From UBA6107 sp964459385 (GTDB lineage Bacteria > Chloroflexota > Anaerolineae > Anaerolineales > Anaerolineaceae), in the NCBI GenBank assembly GCA_964459385.1, contig CAYWLG010000007.1, forward strand, positions 131,922 through 195,921: a DNA stretch of 64,000 nucleotides, in the 5' to 3' direction. Below are positions 31,982 to 40,758 of this stretch, piece by piece (position 1 is the first letter of the stretch; each line of letters begins with the position of its first letter). The position numbers and the translations under genes are program-made. The notes under the pieces are model-generated. The model made no database searches. It saw only the letters and a list, made by a program, of their open reading frames with translations, and was not told where the DNA came from.

Positions 31982-33529
31982 TTAATTCCTGACAGCAGCT
32001 CGTTTCTTGGCCCAATCATAGATCAGGCCACCCGCCAAAATGAGAAACGAAATCATCCCGATCAAGAGGATCATCGTCAGGAAGGGAAGCTGGGTGCCGA
32101 TTCCGGCCACATACCGGTTCAGATAATAATTGCCAAAGAAGAGTAAAAACACCACGGTCACGGCCACCCAACGCCAGAACCAGGCGCTTTTGGTGCGCAA
32201 GAAGTGATCGCAGGCCCAGGCAACGACGATGCTCATGAAGGGGAGCAGCATATAGCGATAGCGTGGGTTATCCCACAGGTCGCCGCCGCCGCGTGCCGAC
32301 GAGACGATCATCCAGACAGCAAAGATCAGCGAGAGAACATGGAAGAGCACTTCCTGCTTCTTTTTCACATTCTTCCAGGTGGCGGTTAAGCCATAGAGCA
32401 AATAAGGAACGACGCACCACCAGCCCAGGCTGCGCAAAATGCCTAAAGTTGTCCAAAAAGGAATAGAAGGCTCAAAAATGGCCGCGGGCAAAAGCGGTTG
32501 GGTGAGCCCGTAAACGGTCGTGAAGGGGATGGCCCATTTCTTTTTCCCGATCTGTTTCATGAGTTCCGTGATCCAGCCTGAATTCGTTTGGGTGACAAAG
32601 GACTCATAATAGAGGGTATCTTTGAGCCATAACCAACCGGCAAACAGTGTTACAACCGCCAGCAGGGCCAACAAAATGTAGCCAAAATAGCGCCGTGAGA
32701 AATCTTTTTGTTCCATCGTCCATTCGAGCAGGAAGATGCCCAGCAAGATCACCGCATAAATGCCGGCAGCCGGCAAAGAGAACAGGGCCATCACGGCGAT
32801 CGCTGCTGCACCCAGCACTGCCGAGCGAATGGGTTTTTCTTTCCAGCCTAAAATGGCCCAGAAGGCAAAACAGCCCAGCCCGATGATGAAGGGTTCGCGC
32901 ATTTGTGAACTGCCCAAAATAACGCTGTCGGGGAAGAGTGCCAGGGTCCAGGCCGCGTAAAGCGCGATGCGCGCCGACCAACGTTTTTGCACCGCCGACC
33001 ACAAGAAGGCTACCCCGGCCGTCATGACCAGCATGGCGAGCAGAGAAAGCAAGAGCGGACGAGCGGCATCGGGGCTGAGCGTGCGGTAAACGAGGGAACT
33101 GAAGAAGAGCAAGCCCCCGTACTGGTCACTTAAATCTAGTTGGGTAAAGGCGCTCAACAGGGGACGGCCACTCTGTGCCAGCTCGAACGATGCCGTGTCG
33201 CGGTTAAAGGCATCAGAATACAGAAAGCCGGCCTGGTTCATGGGACTGTCGGCGTAGCCAAGGTGGGGCAAAGCCGCATAGACGAACACCGCCACGATGA
33301 GGCGGATGGCAAAGGCAGTGACCATCAAGATTGCCAGGGTGCGCGAAGCGCCTAATTTTCGCCATAACTGGATGAGCAGGAAGAGGGCCGGAATCGCCAG
33401 CGATTCCACTGCCAGAAAGCCGACCCAGAACTCGCCTTTCGAAAAAGCGGCCAGCAAGATGGCGAGGCCGGTGGCGGCGAGGAAAGAATAAAGCAGGTCA
33501 TTGACCCAGGCGGGGAATCTTTTAATCAC
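31982..33529 (-). CDS. Polytopic glycosyltransferase-like membrane protein (GT39/GT83-type)
   Basis: A 515-residue membrane protein with about 11-13 helices. An extracytoplasmic loop after the first helices carries acidic residues (ALPHLGYADSPMNQAGFLYSD), the place where dolichyl/polyprenyl-phosphate sugar-dependent transferases keep their catalytic Asp. Helix spacing and the long aromatic loop near residues 310-340 also fit GT-C enzymes. The polymerase/ligase alternative (Wzy/WaaL-like) is possible. It lies three bases downstream of the GT4 gene within the polysaccharide block. Confidence 0.72.
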   Translation of the reverse strand: MIKRFPAWVNDLLYSFLAATGLAILLAAFSKGEFWVGFLAVESLAIPALFLLIQLWRKLGASRTLAILMVTAFAIRLIVAVFVYAALPHLGYADSPMNQAGFLYSDAFNRDTASFELAQSGRPLLSAFTQLDLSDQYGGLLFFSSLVYRTLSPDAARPLLLSLLAMLVMTAGVAFLWSAVQKRWSARIALYAAWTLALFPDSVILGSSQMREPFIIGLGCFAFWAILGWKEKPIRSAVLGAAAIAVMALFSLPAAGIYAVILLGIFLLEWTMEQKDFSRRYFGYILLALLAVVTLFAGWLWLKDTLYYESFVTQTNSGWITELMKQIGKKKWAIPFTTVYGLTQPLLPAAIFEPSIPFWTTLGILRSLGWWCVVPYLLYGLTATWKNVKKKQEVLFHVLSLIFAVWMIVSSARGGGDLWDNPRYRYMLLPFMSIVVAWACDHFLRTKSAWFWRWVAVTVVFLLFFGNYYLNRYVAGIGTQLPFLTMILLIGMISFLILAGGLIYDWAKKRAAVRN

Positions 33530-33532
33530 GGG

Positions 33533-34672
33533 CTACTCCATTTGGCGCTGCGAAAACTTTTCCAGGATCGAACGCATCCGCTGCTTCCACGAATATTGTG
33601 CGGCATCCTTCTTTGCCTGCGCAGCCAGGCGCTGGCGAAGCGGTACGTCATTCATCAGGCGGGCGAATTGACTTACCAACATTGTGCTCTCTTCGGGCGG
33701 ATAAAAGAGCGCGTTGTCGTCATTTAATACTTCATGCAGCACGGGCAGGTCGGCGGTGAGAATGGCCCTGCCGCTGGCAAGGTATTCAAACAGCTTCATG
33801 GGGCTGGTCACCTGGGCGATGTCTCCGCCGCTGTTGCCGGCCACTTTGTTCTTGTAGGGCATCAAGAGCACGTCCGCGCCGGCCTGGTAGAGCGGCAACT
33901 GGCTGTTGGCTACGTAAGCGGTGAGGGTCACATTGTTTACATCGTCTGCGATCAATTTTTGCTGCCAATTTTCCACCTGAGCGGGCTTGCCGCCTACCCA
34001 GACAAAGTGAACCATAGGGAAGTGCTTGGCCAGTTCAAAGAGATTTTCAATGCCGCGGCCGGGGAAAAATCCGCCCGAGTAAAGGGCAGTGAAACGCTCC
34101 GGCCAGCCCAGGGCTTGTCTGGCAGCCGGTGCATCGGGCAGATCGGCAAAGCGTTCCAGGTCCACTCCATCGGGGGCGATGCAGGTCTCGGCGGGCGAGT
34201 GGGTGAGTGAGAGGCTGTTCTCGATCAGGCGCTGCAAGGCGCGGGTGATGAAAACGGTGAGCTTTTTGCCTCGCGCACGAACGTAACGCTGGTAAAGCCA
34301 CGGGCTGAAACGCCCCCCTGGCAGTTCGTGCATTTCGAGGACGACCGGCAGATCACGCCGCTGGGCAAAGAGCGCCACCCAGATCAGACGGGTGTAGACC
34401 AGATCGACATTTTCTTTTTTGGCAACAGAAACGGCCTGCCAGGCGAAATCGAGCTTGCGCAGCGAGGGGGTGGCTTTCAGCCAGCGAATGTCAAAGGTGG
34501 CCTCCAGACCGTACTGCTGCTTGAGCTGTTCAAAAGGGGTAGGCTGCCCGGAGGGGACGAAGAGACTGACCTGGTGGCCGAGCTGCGTCAGCGCCTGGCT
34601 CACCTTCATGACCTGCACACTGTTGGCGGTTTCAGAAGGGAGGGTGGAGGGCGCAATGCAGGCGATCTTCAT
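33533..34672 (-). CDS. Glycosyltransferase family 4
   Basis: A 379-residue GT-B enzyme. The N-terminal acceptor domain begins CIAPSTLPSETANSVQVMKV, and the C-terminal nucleotide-sugar domain shows LYSGGFFPGRGIENLF, VWVGGKP, PLYQAGADVLLMPYKN and the EX7E-type region KLFEYLASGRAILTADLPVL, where the first Glu contacts the donor. It should add a sugar during lipid-linked repeat assembly on the cytoplasmic face. The start overlaps the flippase stop (ATGA). Confidence 0.9.
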   Translation of the reverse strand: MKIACIAPSTLPSETANSVQVMKVSQALTQLGHQVSLFVPSGQPTPFEQLKQQYGLEATFDIRWLKATPSLRKLDFAWQAVSVAKKENVDLVYTRLIWVALFAQRRDLPVVLEMHELPGGRFSPWLYQRYVRARGKKLTVFITRALQRLIENSLSLTHSPAETCIAPDGVDLERFADLPDAPAARQALGWPERFTALYSGGFFPGRGIENLFELAKHFPMVHFVWVGGKPAQVENWQQKLIADDVNNVTLTAYVANSQLPLYQAGADVLLMPYKNKVAGNSGGDIAQVTSPMKLFEYLASGRAILTADLPVLHEVLNDDNALFYPPEESTMLVSQFARLMNDVPLRQRLAAQAKKDAAQYSWKQRMRSILEKFSQRQME

Positions 34673-36030
34673 GCGGCCGCCTCTGCGTTTTCAACGTCGA
34701 GACGTTCATTCTTGCGAATCAGGTGATAGCCAATCGCCACCATGATCGCGACCGTCAGGGCAAAGTTGCCCGAAAGCAGCCAGGCCTCGGCCGCGATGCC
34801 GAAGGGTGGCACCACCACAAAGGCCAGCGCCGTTTTGAGCACGGCTGCCCCAAACAAAATGTAAAGCGGAATATTGGCTTTACCGAAAGATAGCAGCAGA
34901 GTGCGGTTCCAGTAAAAGATATTGGAAATGCCGTATCCCACCAGCAGAATCATCATGGTGGGGTAGGCCGGAACAAATTGCTGTCCGAAAAGGGAAAGTA
35001 TCCACGGGCCGAAGAACAGCATGGCGAGCGTGAAGAGGATCGTCCAGGAACCGGAGATGAGGGTAACCCGGCGCAGCAGTTGACGCAATTCCTGCCATTT
35101 GCGCTGGGCAATGGTCTTGGTCATTTCAGGGAAGGTAGTATTGATGAACTGCGAAACCGGGATCATCAAGGGCTCTGTAATACTGGTGGCAATTTTATAC
35201 AGCGCGACTGCACGGGTATCGAGCAATAATCCAATCAGTAATGGTTCCGAGCCACTGACAAGCATTTTAACTGTACCGCTGAGGTTGGTGCTTACGGTGA
35301 AAGCCACCATTTCTTTCACTGAGGAAATAACCGAGAAAGGTGCTTTCCACCAATTGCCGCCTAATTTCTGGTGCAGCGCAATTAGAGCAGCGACAACAGA
35401 CCCGATCCCCGTGATGAATTTGCCGATCAGATAAGCCCAAAGCACGAATAAAATGGACCCATGTGCCAAAAAAGCCACACCGATCAACCCAGCAGTGACG
35501 ATGCTCTGTGTCAGATTGATCACTGCCTGAATTTTATAACGGTTGGTAACCTGCAAGATACCTGTAGAAGATTCGTTGCAAAGGTTGGCTAAAATGAACA
35601 GGCCATACAACTGAAACAGGGCGGTGGTAGTGGGGTTTTTAGCGAAATAGTTGGTACCAATGGGAATGACCAGCAGAAAAACCCCGTAAGTTATCAACGA
35701 AGTAAAACTTTCAGTAAGCAGGGCGGCTTTGGCAACTGCACCCGCTTTAACGTAATCTTTTTTGACCAATTCCTTCCCCATGAACTGAATGACGAATTCG
35801 CCCATGCGAAAAGAAAAGAGCCGGTTGACGTTGGTGGCAAAACTCATTACCACTGCTATCAGCCCGTACAAGTTAGCCCCAAGCAAATTGGTGGCAAGAA
35901 AGCTCTGTCCCATCGCCAGCACCATGCCGATGGCTTGTGAGCTAAAGAGGTAGCTGGTGTTACGAAGAACGCGCTTGAGCAGAACGTCTTCTTTGATCAG
36001 GTTGAGGAGTTTTTGAAACCACGATTTCAT
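34669..36030 (-). CDS. Polysaccharide flippase (Wzx/MOP superfamily)
   Basis: A 453-residue protein with about 12-14 membrane helices and the MOP-superfamily pattern: TSYLFSSQAIGMVLAMGQSFLATNLLG at the start, a MGEFVIQFMGKELVKKDYVKAG loop, and GSEPLLIGLLLDTRAVALYKIATSI in the middle. It would flip lipid-linked oligosaccharide across the membrane. The ATG at 36030 is chosen since it overlaps the epimerase stop as ATGA; a slightly longer frame exists. Confidence 0.9.
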   Translation of the reverse strand: MKSWFQKLLNLIKEDVLLKRVLRNTSYLFSSQAIGMVLAMGQSFLATNLLGANLYGLIAVVMSFATNVNRLFSFRMGEFVIQFMGKELVKKDYVKAGAVAKAALLTESFTSLITYGVFLLVIPIGTNYFAKNPTTTALFQLYGLFILANLCNESSTGILQVTNRYKIQAVINLTQSIVTAGLIGVAFLAHGSILFVLWAYLIGKFITGIGSVVAALIALHQKLGGNWWKAPFSVISSVKEMVAFTVSTNLSGTVKMLVSGSEPLLIGLLLDTRAVALYKIATSITEPLMIPVSQFINTTFPEMTKTIAQRKWQELRQLLRRVTLISGSWTILFTLAMLFFGPWILSLFGQQFVPAYPTMMILLVGYGISNIFYWNRTLLLSFGKANIPLYILFGAAVLKTALAFVVVPPFGIAAEAWLLSGNFALTVAIMVAIGYHLIRKNERLDVENAEAAA

Positions 36031-37004
36031 GGAATGAGAATTTGGCTGGCCCAACTGCGGTTATCGAGATACCACTTGACCAGCGCATCCAGCCCTTCAT
36101 CGAGCGAAACCAGCGGTTCCCAATTGAGCACGCGGCGGGCTTTTTCAACGTTGGCCCAATTGGCGTCCGCATCTACGGGGTTTTTGGCAATGTATTCGAT
36201 GTTCGCCTTCACCCCCAGACGGGTTTCCAGCTTGTGCAGCAGTTCGTTGATGGTGACGGTTTCGTGTCCACCGAGGTTGATGATTTCATAGCCGAGCGGC
36301 TTAAGGCCCATCAAGACACCGCGGGCGATGTCTTCGAGATAGGTGAAGCCGCGCATCTGCTCACCGTCGCCGGTCACTTTCACCGGGTTGCCCTCTGCCA
36401 GCCAGCGGGTGAAGCGGAACATGGCCATATCGGGGCGCCCGGCCGGGCCGTACACCGTGAAAAAGCGGAAGACGGTGGTGTCGATGCCAAAAAGATAATG
36501 ATAAGTGTAGGCCATGACCTCGGCAGCTTTTTTGCTGGCAGCGTAGATCTGCAGGGGATGGCTGGAATCGGCCTCTTCGGGGGTGGGCAATGGGGCACCA
36601 GTGCCATAAATGCTGGAAGTGGAGGCCAGCACCAGTTTTTGAATGTTATTTTTCTTGATGTATTCGAGCAGGTTCAGCACACCATTGGTGTTGGTCTGCA
36701 AATAGACTTCGGGAATTTCCATGGCCTGACGCACGCCAGGGCGGGCGGCCAGGTTGATGACGGCTTCAATTTTTGGATATTTGACTGCCAGTTCACTGTA
36801 AAGCTCGGTACGGCAAATGTCATCGTGCAAAAAGGTGAAGCCAGAACGACCTTCAAACTGCTGCAAACGCCACTGTTTGAGGCGCACGTCGTAAGCGTCG
36901 TTCAGGTTATCCACGCCGATCACTTGATGCCCCTGTTCCAGCAGCATCTCGATCACCCGGTGGGCGATAAAGCCGGCAGCCCCCGTGACCAGATATTGTG
37001 CCAT
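36027..37004 (-). CDS. NAD-dependent epimerase, UDP-glucuronate 4-epimerase-like
   Basis: A 325-residue extended short-chain dehydrogenase. It has the Rossmann motif VTGAAGFIAHRV, the VDNLNDAYDVRLKQWRL segment typical of UDP-GlcA 4-epimerases, the catalytic Ser-Ser in ASTSSIYG and the YxxxK pair in YAASKK. RFFTVYGPAGRPDMA is the substrate-binding stretch. Together with the dehydrogenase upstream it could make a uronic acid sugar for the polysaccharide. Start and upstream stop overlap by one base (TGATG). Confidence 0.92.
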   Translation of the reverse strand: MAQYLVTGAAGFIAHRVIEMLLEQGHQVIGVDNLNDAYDVRLKQWRLQQFEGRSGFTFLHDDICRTELYSELAVKYPKIEAVINLAARPGVRQAMEIPEVYLQTNTNGVLNLLEYIKKNNIQKLVLASTSSIYGTGAPLPTPEEADSSHPLQIYAASKKAAEVMAYTYHYLFGIDTTVFRFFTVYGPAGRPDMAMFRFTRWLAEGNPVKVTGDGEQMRGFTYLEDIARGVLMGLKPLGYEIINLGGHETVTINELLHKLETRLGVKANIEYIAKNPVDADANWANVEKARRVLNWEPLVSLDEGLDALVKWYLDNRSWASQILIP

Positions 37005-38320
37005 CAGAGCCTCACCACTTTGGGATTCTTGGCGCCGAGCTTGCCCAGTGCATTGCGGGTATCCACGATCAATTTGGCGTTGGCAAGGATGGCCGGGTAA
37101 TCGTAGACCTTGTGGTTGGTAACGATGACCACGCAGTCGGCATCCTTCACCTCGGCATCCAGGTCTTTGATGGATTCGATCTGCCAGCCTTCGTGTTTGA
37201 CCAGCGGAATGTAGGGATCGTGGTACTCCACATTGGCGCCCTTGGCCTGGAGCAGACGAACCACATCAATGGAGGGGGATTCGCGCACGTCGTCGATATC
37301 GGGTTTGTAGGCCATGCCCAGCACCAGTACCTTTGAACCCTTGAGCGGTTTGGCGTGCATATTGAGGGCGTCCTGCACCTTGGTGACGGCAAAACGCGGC
37401 ATGGAGGTGTTGATCTCGGAGGCCAGGTCAATGAAGCGGGCAGTGTAGTTCAGCGAGCGCAGCTTCCAGGACAGGTAAAGCGGGTCAATGGGAATGCAGT
37501 GACCGCCCAGACCGGGGCCGGGTTGGAACTTCATAAAGCCGAACGGTTTGGTGGCGGCAGCATCGATCACTTCCCACACGTCCACACCGAGGCGGTCGCA
37601 CATGAGGGCCAGTTCGTTGACAAAGCCGATGTTGATCATGCGGAAGGTGTTTTCGAGCAGCTTGGCCATCTCGGCCACTTCCGTGGAAGAAACGGGCACC
37701 ACCGTGTCGAGCGCCTGCGCATACCAGGCGGCTGAGACTTCGGTGCATTTCTCGGTCATGCCGCCGATCACTTTGGGGGTGTTCTTGGTCGTCCAGTCGG
37801 TGCGGCCGGGGTCTACGCGTTCGGGCGAGAAGGCCACGAAGAGCTCTTCGCCGATCTTGAGGTTGGTCTTTTCGGTCAGGGTGGGCAGCACCAGCTCACG
37901 GGTGGTGCCGGGGTAGGTGCTCGATTCGAGCACGACCACCATGCCGGGATGCACATAAGGGGCAATGCCTTCGGCCGCGCTGACGATGAATGAAAGATCG
38001 GGGTCACCAGTCTGACGCAGCGGGGTGGGGACGCAAATGGCCACGGCATCGATGTCTTTGAGCACCGAATAATCGGTAGTGCCGCTCAGTTTGCCGGCCT
38101 TGACCAGCCTAGCCACTTTCTCGGAGGGCACATCCATGATGTAGCTCTCACAGTTGTTGATCATTTCCATTTTCTCTTTAACAGGGTCAATGCCGGTGAC
38201 GGTAAAGCCGGCCTCGGCAAAGACGGTAGAAAATGGCAGGCCTACATAGCCCATACCCAGCACGGCCACACGGGCGGTCTTGTTCTTAAATTTTTCGATC
38301 AGAGTAGTTGAAAAATCCAT
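37004..38320 (-). CDS. Nucleotide-sugar dehydrogenase (UDP-GlcNAc/UDP-ManNAc type)
   Basis: A 438-residue NAD-dependent two-step dehydrogenase of the UDP-Glc/UDP-ManNAc family. The N-terminal motif VLGMGYVGLPFSTVFAEAG, CVPTPL, ESSTYPGTTREL, the active-site cysteine in GPGLGGHCIPIDP and the C-terminal VLVLGMAYKPDIDDVRESP are present. The PGTT and HCIPIDP wording fits the WbpA/WbpO (UDP-HexNAc 6-dehydrogenase) group better than the UDP-glucose group. It is the first gene of the polysaccharide operon. Confidence 0.92.
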   Translation of the reverse strand: MDFSTTLIEKFKNKTARVAVLGMGYVGLPFSTVFAEAGFTVTGIDPVKEKMEMINNCESYIMDVPSEKVARLVKAGKLSGTTDYSVLKDIDAVAICVPTPLRQTGDPDLSFIVSAAEGIAPYVHPGMVVVLESSTYPGTTRELVLPTLTEKTNLKIGEELFVAFSPERVDPGRTDWTTKNTPKVIGGMTEKCTEVSAAWYAQALDTVVPVSSTEVAEMAKLLENTFRMINIGFVNELALMCDRLGVDVWEVIDAAATKPFGFMKFQPGPGLGGHCIPIDPLYLSWKLRSLNYTARFIDLASEINTSMPRFAVTKVQDALNMHAKPLKGSKVLVLGMAYKPDIDDVRESPSIDVVRLLQAKGANVEYHDPYIPLVKHEGWQIESIKDLDAEVKDADCVVIVTNHKVYDYPAILANAKLIVDTRNALGKLGAKNPKVVRL

Positions 38321-38335
38321 AGTTCACCTGAGAAA

Positions 38336-38992
38336 TTAGAAGAGGCTCAATTGCTCGGCGGGGCCTTCATCGGGTTTGGCCGGGGCATCTTCGCTTGGAG
38401 TTAGATCGGTTACTGCTTTCTTGACCTGGTGCTTCTTCATCTGCTGCAACGATTGGGGCAGGGTCTTGAAATCTTCGATGACCAACGGTTTTAAAGAAGG
38501 CTGGTGCAGCGCGGCAGACGGGTGAAACATGGGCACGATCATGCGATCATTGACCATGCAGGCCTGCCCGTGAATTTCGCTGATCTTGGCGTTGGGCAAG
38601 AACTTGCCCATCGAAAAGCGGCCCAGGGTGACGATAACGCAGGGGTCAATGGCTTCGATCTGCTTATCGAGGTAACCTGCACAGGCGCTCAACTCTTCGG
38701 GCAGCGGATCGCGGTTGCTGGGAGGGCGGCATTTGACCACGTTGCAGATGAAAACCTCGCTGCGCTTGAGCCCGGCGATTTCGAGCAGTTCGTCCAAAAA
38801 CTTGCCGGCCTGGCCCACAAAGGGGCGCCCTTCTTCGTTTTCGTAAAAGCCGGGGCCTTCGCCAATGAACATGATCTCAGAATTGGCCGGCCCTTCACCC
38901 GAAACGGCGTTTTTACGCGAGTAATGCAAGGCGCATTTCTCGCAGGTTTTTACCTGATCGGCTACAGTGTTGAGCGTTTCTTGTGAATTCAT
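38336..38992 (-). CDS. Uracil-DNA glycosylase, family 4
   Basis: A 218-residue iron-sulfur UDG. Cysteines for the [4Fe-4S] cluster are seen in CEKC (17 and 20) and in KCRPP and SACAG further on. Motif 1 reads GEGPGFYENEEGRPFVGQAG; the canonical GEAPG Ala is Gly here. Motif 2 is FHPSAAL. It removes uracil from deaminated DNA. The C-terminal 40 residues are a charged extension (KKHQVKKAVTDL...PAEQLSLF), ending in a sequence that resembles a QxSLF beta-clamp-binding peptide. Confidence 0.92.
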   Translation of the reverse strand: MNSQETLNTVADQVKTCEKCALHYSRKNAVSGEGPANSEIMFIGEGPGFYENEEGRPFVGQAGKFLDELLEIAGLKRSEVFICNVVKCRPPSNRDPLPEELSACAGYLDKQIEAIDPCVIVTLGRFSMGKFLPNAKISEIHGQACMVNDRMIVPMFHPSAALHQPSLKPLVIEDFKTLPQSLQQMKKHQVKKAVTDLTPSEDAPAKPDEGPAEQLSLF

Positions 38993-39035
38993 CGACGAGA
39001 TCTCCTTTTTTGGAGTTCCAATCTTCTATTTTACC

Positions 39036-39545
39036 TTACCCGTGCGAATCGAACAGGGCAGGATCGATGGGCTGCAAACTCATCAAAAGGGCATCTTCAT
39101 TATTGTCCTGGTAGTAGCGGGGGCGAACGCCATCCATGTGGTAACCCAGGCTTTGATAAAGGGCCTGAGCCGCCAGATTGCTGCGGCGCACCTCTAAAAA
39201 TGAAACAACCGCGCCTTCACGAGTGGCTGCGCTCAGGCCATGCAGCATCAGTTTGCGGCCAATGGCGCGGCGACGGTAATTCGTGTCGGTCGCAAGGGTG
39301 GCGATATGCAGTTCGTCCACGATCAACCAGGTGACCAGCAGGCCAACGATTGGGGCCGGGGTATTCTGACCGACGAGTTCGGCCACCCAGCAGCGCGAAG
39401 CGGCATTCTCTTTGACCTCAAACACAAAGGAAGAACGCGGCCAGGGCAGGCTAAACGAAGCGTGATCGATCTCGACCACCCGGTCAATATCGTCCAGTTG
39501 CATTTTTCGAATGTGAACGGCAAGATCGTTCTCAGGTTGGCTCAA
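39036..39545 (-). CDS. rimI: Ribosomal protein S18-alanine N-acetyltransferase-like GNAT enzyme
   Basis: A 169-residue GNAT acetyltransferase. It has the MQLDDIDRVVEIDHASF N-terminal pattern of RimI, the CoA-binding motif YRRRAIGRKLML, the FLEVRRSNLAAQALYQSLGY segment and YYQDNNEDALLM. It overlaps tsaB by an ATGA junction, the usual tsaE-tsaB-rimI order, which supports RimI over other GNATs. Confidence 0.9.
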   Translation of the reverse strand: MSQPENDLAVHIRKMQLDDIDRVVEIDHASFSLPWPRSSFVFEVKENAASRCWVAELVGQNTPAPIVGLLVTWLIVDELHIATLATDTNYRRRAIGRKLMLHGLSAATREGAVVSFLEVRRSNLAAQALYQSLGYHMDGVRPRYYQDNNEDALLMSLQPIDPALFDSHG

Positions 39546-40210
39546 TCGGGGATGGCCTCAGCAACATGCAGGTAGATCGGTGCCAGCGAGATGGGCTCAT
39601 CCTGCTCGCCCGCCTGGAATCGTTTCCAGGCCAGCTCGGCCAGCATGCCGGGGTGGCGCAGACAGTGTGCTGGGGAAGCCACGATGGCGTTCTTCCACTT
39701 GCGGCTCAGGGTTTGGCGTTCTTCGGCATCAAACTCGCCGACGATGTAGGTGGGTTGTGAGATCTGTGCCGACAGGTCTTCGGCACTGACAATGGTCGCC
39801 TCGCCCTGGCTGACCCACTGGCCGTCGAGGTTCTCATACCAGGCCACTGCCAGACGTCCGCGTCCGGCGGGTAAAACGGCCGCCATCGGCATTTCGAGAA
39901 GGGGTTGGCCAGCGGCCAAATAATCGAGGGTAGGGATGCCCAACAGGGGAATCTTAAGAGAGAGGGCCATGCCTTTGGCCAACGCCAAACCAATGCGCAG
40001 ACTGGTGAATGAGCCCGGACCCAGCCCGCAGGCAATGGCTTGCAGGTCGGTGGGTTTGACCGAGCAGTGTTTCATCAGATCGTCCACGGCCGGGGCAAGC
40101 TCAACCGTGTGATGGGTTTTCGTTTGCCAGATCATTTCACCGGCCACCTGAACACCGTCATAGAGAGCCAGGCCGATGGTTTGCGTGGAAGTATCCACGG
40201 CTAAAAGCAT
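39542..40210 (-). CDS. tsaB: tRNA threonylcarbamoyladenosine synthesis protein TsaB
   Basis: A 222-residue ASKHA-fold protein that pairs with TsaD and TsaE to make t6A37 in ANN-decoding tRNAs. It begins LLAVDTSTQTIGLAL and has ACGLGPGSFTSLRIGLALAKG, a hallmark of TsaB. GGAGG stands six bases before the ATG, spanning the end of tsaE. No tsaD or tsaC is in the window. Confidence 0.95.
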   Translation of the reverse strand: MLLAVDTSTQTIGLALYDGVQVAGEMIWQTKTHHTVELAPAVDDLMKHCSVKPTDLQAIACGLGPGSFTSLRIGLALAKGMALSLKIPLLGIPTLDYLAAGQPLLEMPMAAVLPAGRGRLAVAWYENLDGQWVSQGEATIVSAEDLSAQISQPTYIVGEFDAEERQTLSRKWKNAIVASPAHCLRHPGMLAELAWKRFQAGEQDEPISLAPIYLHVAEAIPD

Positions 40211-40212
40211 AA

Positions 40213-40707
40213 TTAACCTCCAAAAGCCGCGCGTTTTAATTCGCCGGCCATTGCTTCATATCGTTTTCCGTGCGGGAAGAAAGCCATGCTGCGTTGTTCC
40301 TCATTGACATAGGCAAGCTGCACTTCGAGATGATCTTGCGGCAGGGCCGACTGGATGCGCTCCGCCCATTCCACCAACAGGGCCCCACTGCGCATCATTT
40401 CTTCCAGATCGAGGTCTTCGGCTTCCAGCGCCGATTGGATGCGGTAAGCGTCCATGTGATGGATGAGAGCGCCATCGGGGCGGCGATAAACGTTGACCAG
40501 CACGAAAGTGGGACTGGAAACCTCATCGGTGGAACCCCAACCCTGCGCGATGCCCTGCACAAAGGTGGTTTTGCCGGCACCGAGATCGCCATGCAGGGCC
40601 AGTACATCGCCACTTTTGAGCATGGCACCCAGGCGCATGCCCAAACGACGCGTCTGCTCGGGTGCACGGCTGATGAAGTCGAAACTGTTGGCTGAATAGA
40701 TCGGCAT
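40213..40707 (-). CDS. tsaE: tRNA threonylcarbamoyladenosine ATPase TsaE
   Basis: A 164-residue P-loop ATPase of the t6A complex. Walker A is GDLGAGKTTF near residue 42, and the SPTFVLVNVYRRPDGALIHHMDAYR stretch with the later LVEWAERIQSALPQDHLEV is diagnostic. It heads the tsaE-tsaB-rimI operon. A TATAAT box nine bases upstream of the ATG implies a very short leader. Confidence 0.95.
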   Translation of the reverse strand: MPIYSANSFDFISRAPEQTRRLGMRLGAMLKSGDVLALHGDLGAGKTTFVQGIAQGWGSTDEVSSPTFVLVNVYRRPDGALIHHMDAYRIQSALEAEDLDLEEMMRSGALLVEWAERIQSALPQDHLEVQLAYVNEEQRSMAFFPHGKRYEAMAGELKRAAFGG

Positions 40708-40758
40708 AGTGAGTAAATTATAAGTCAGAGCAGAGGCCGGGGCAAGCAGGCAGTGCTT

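Noticed and set aside
36042..37100. 352-codon plus-strand frame over the epimerase
   Set aside because: It is antisense to the epimerase, which has a complete Rossmann and YxxxK signature; the shadow frame has none.
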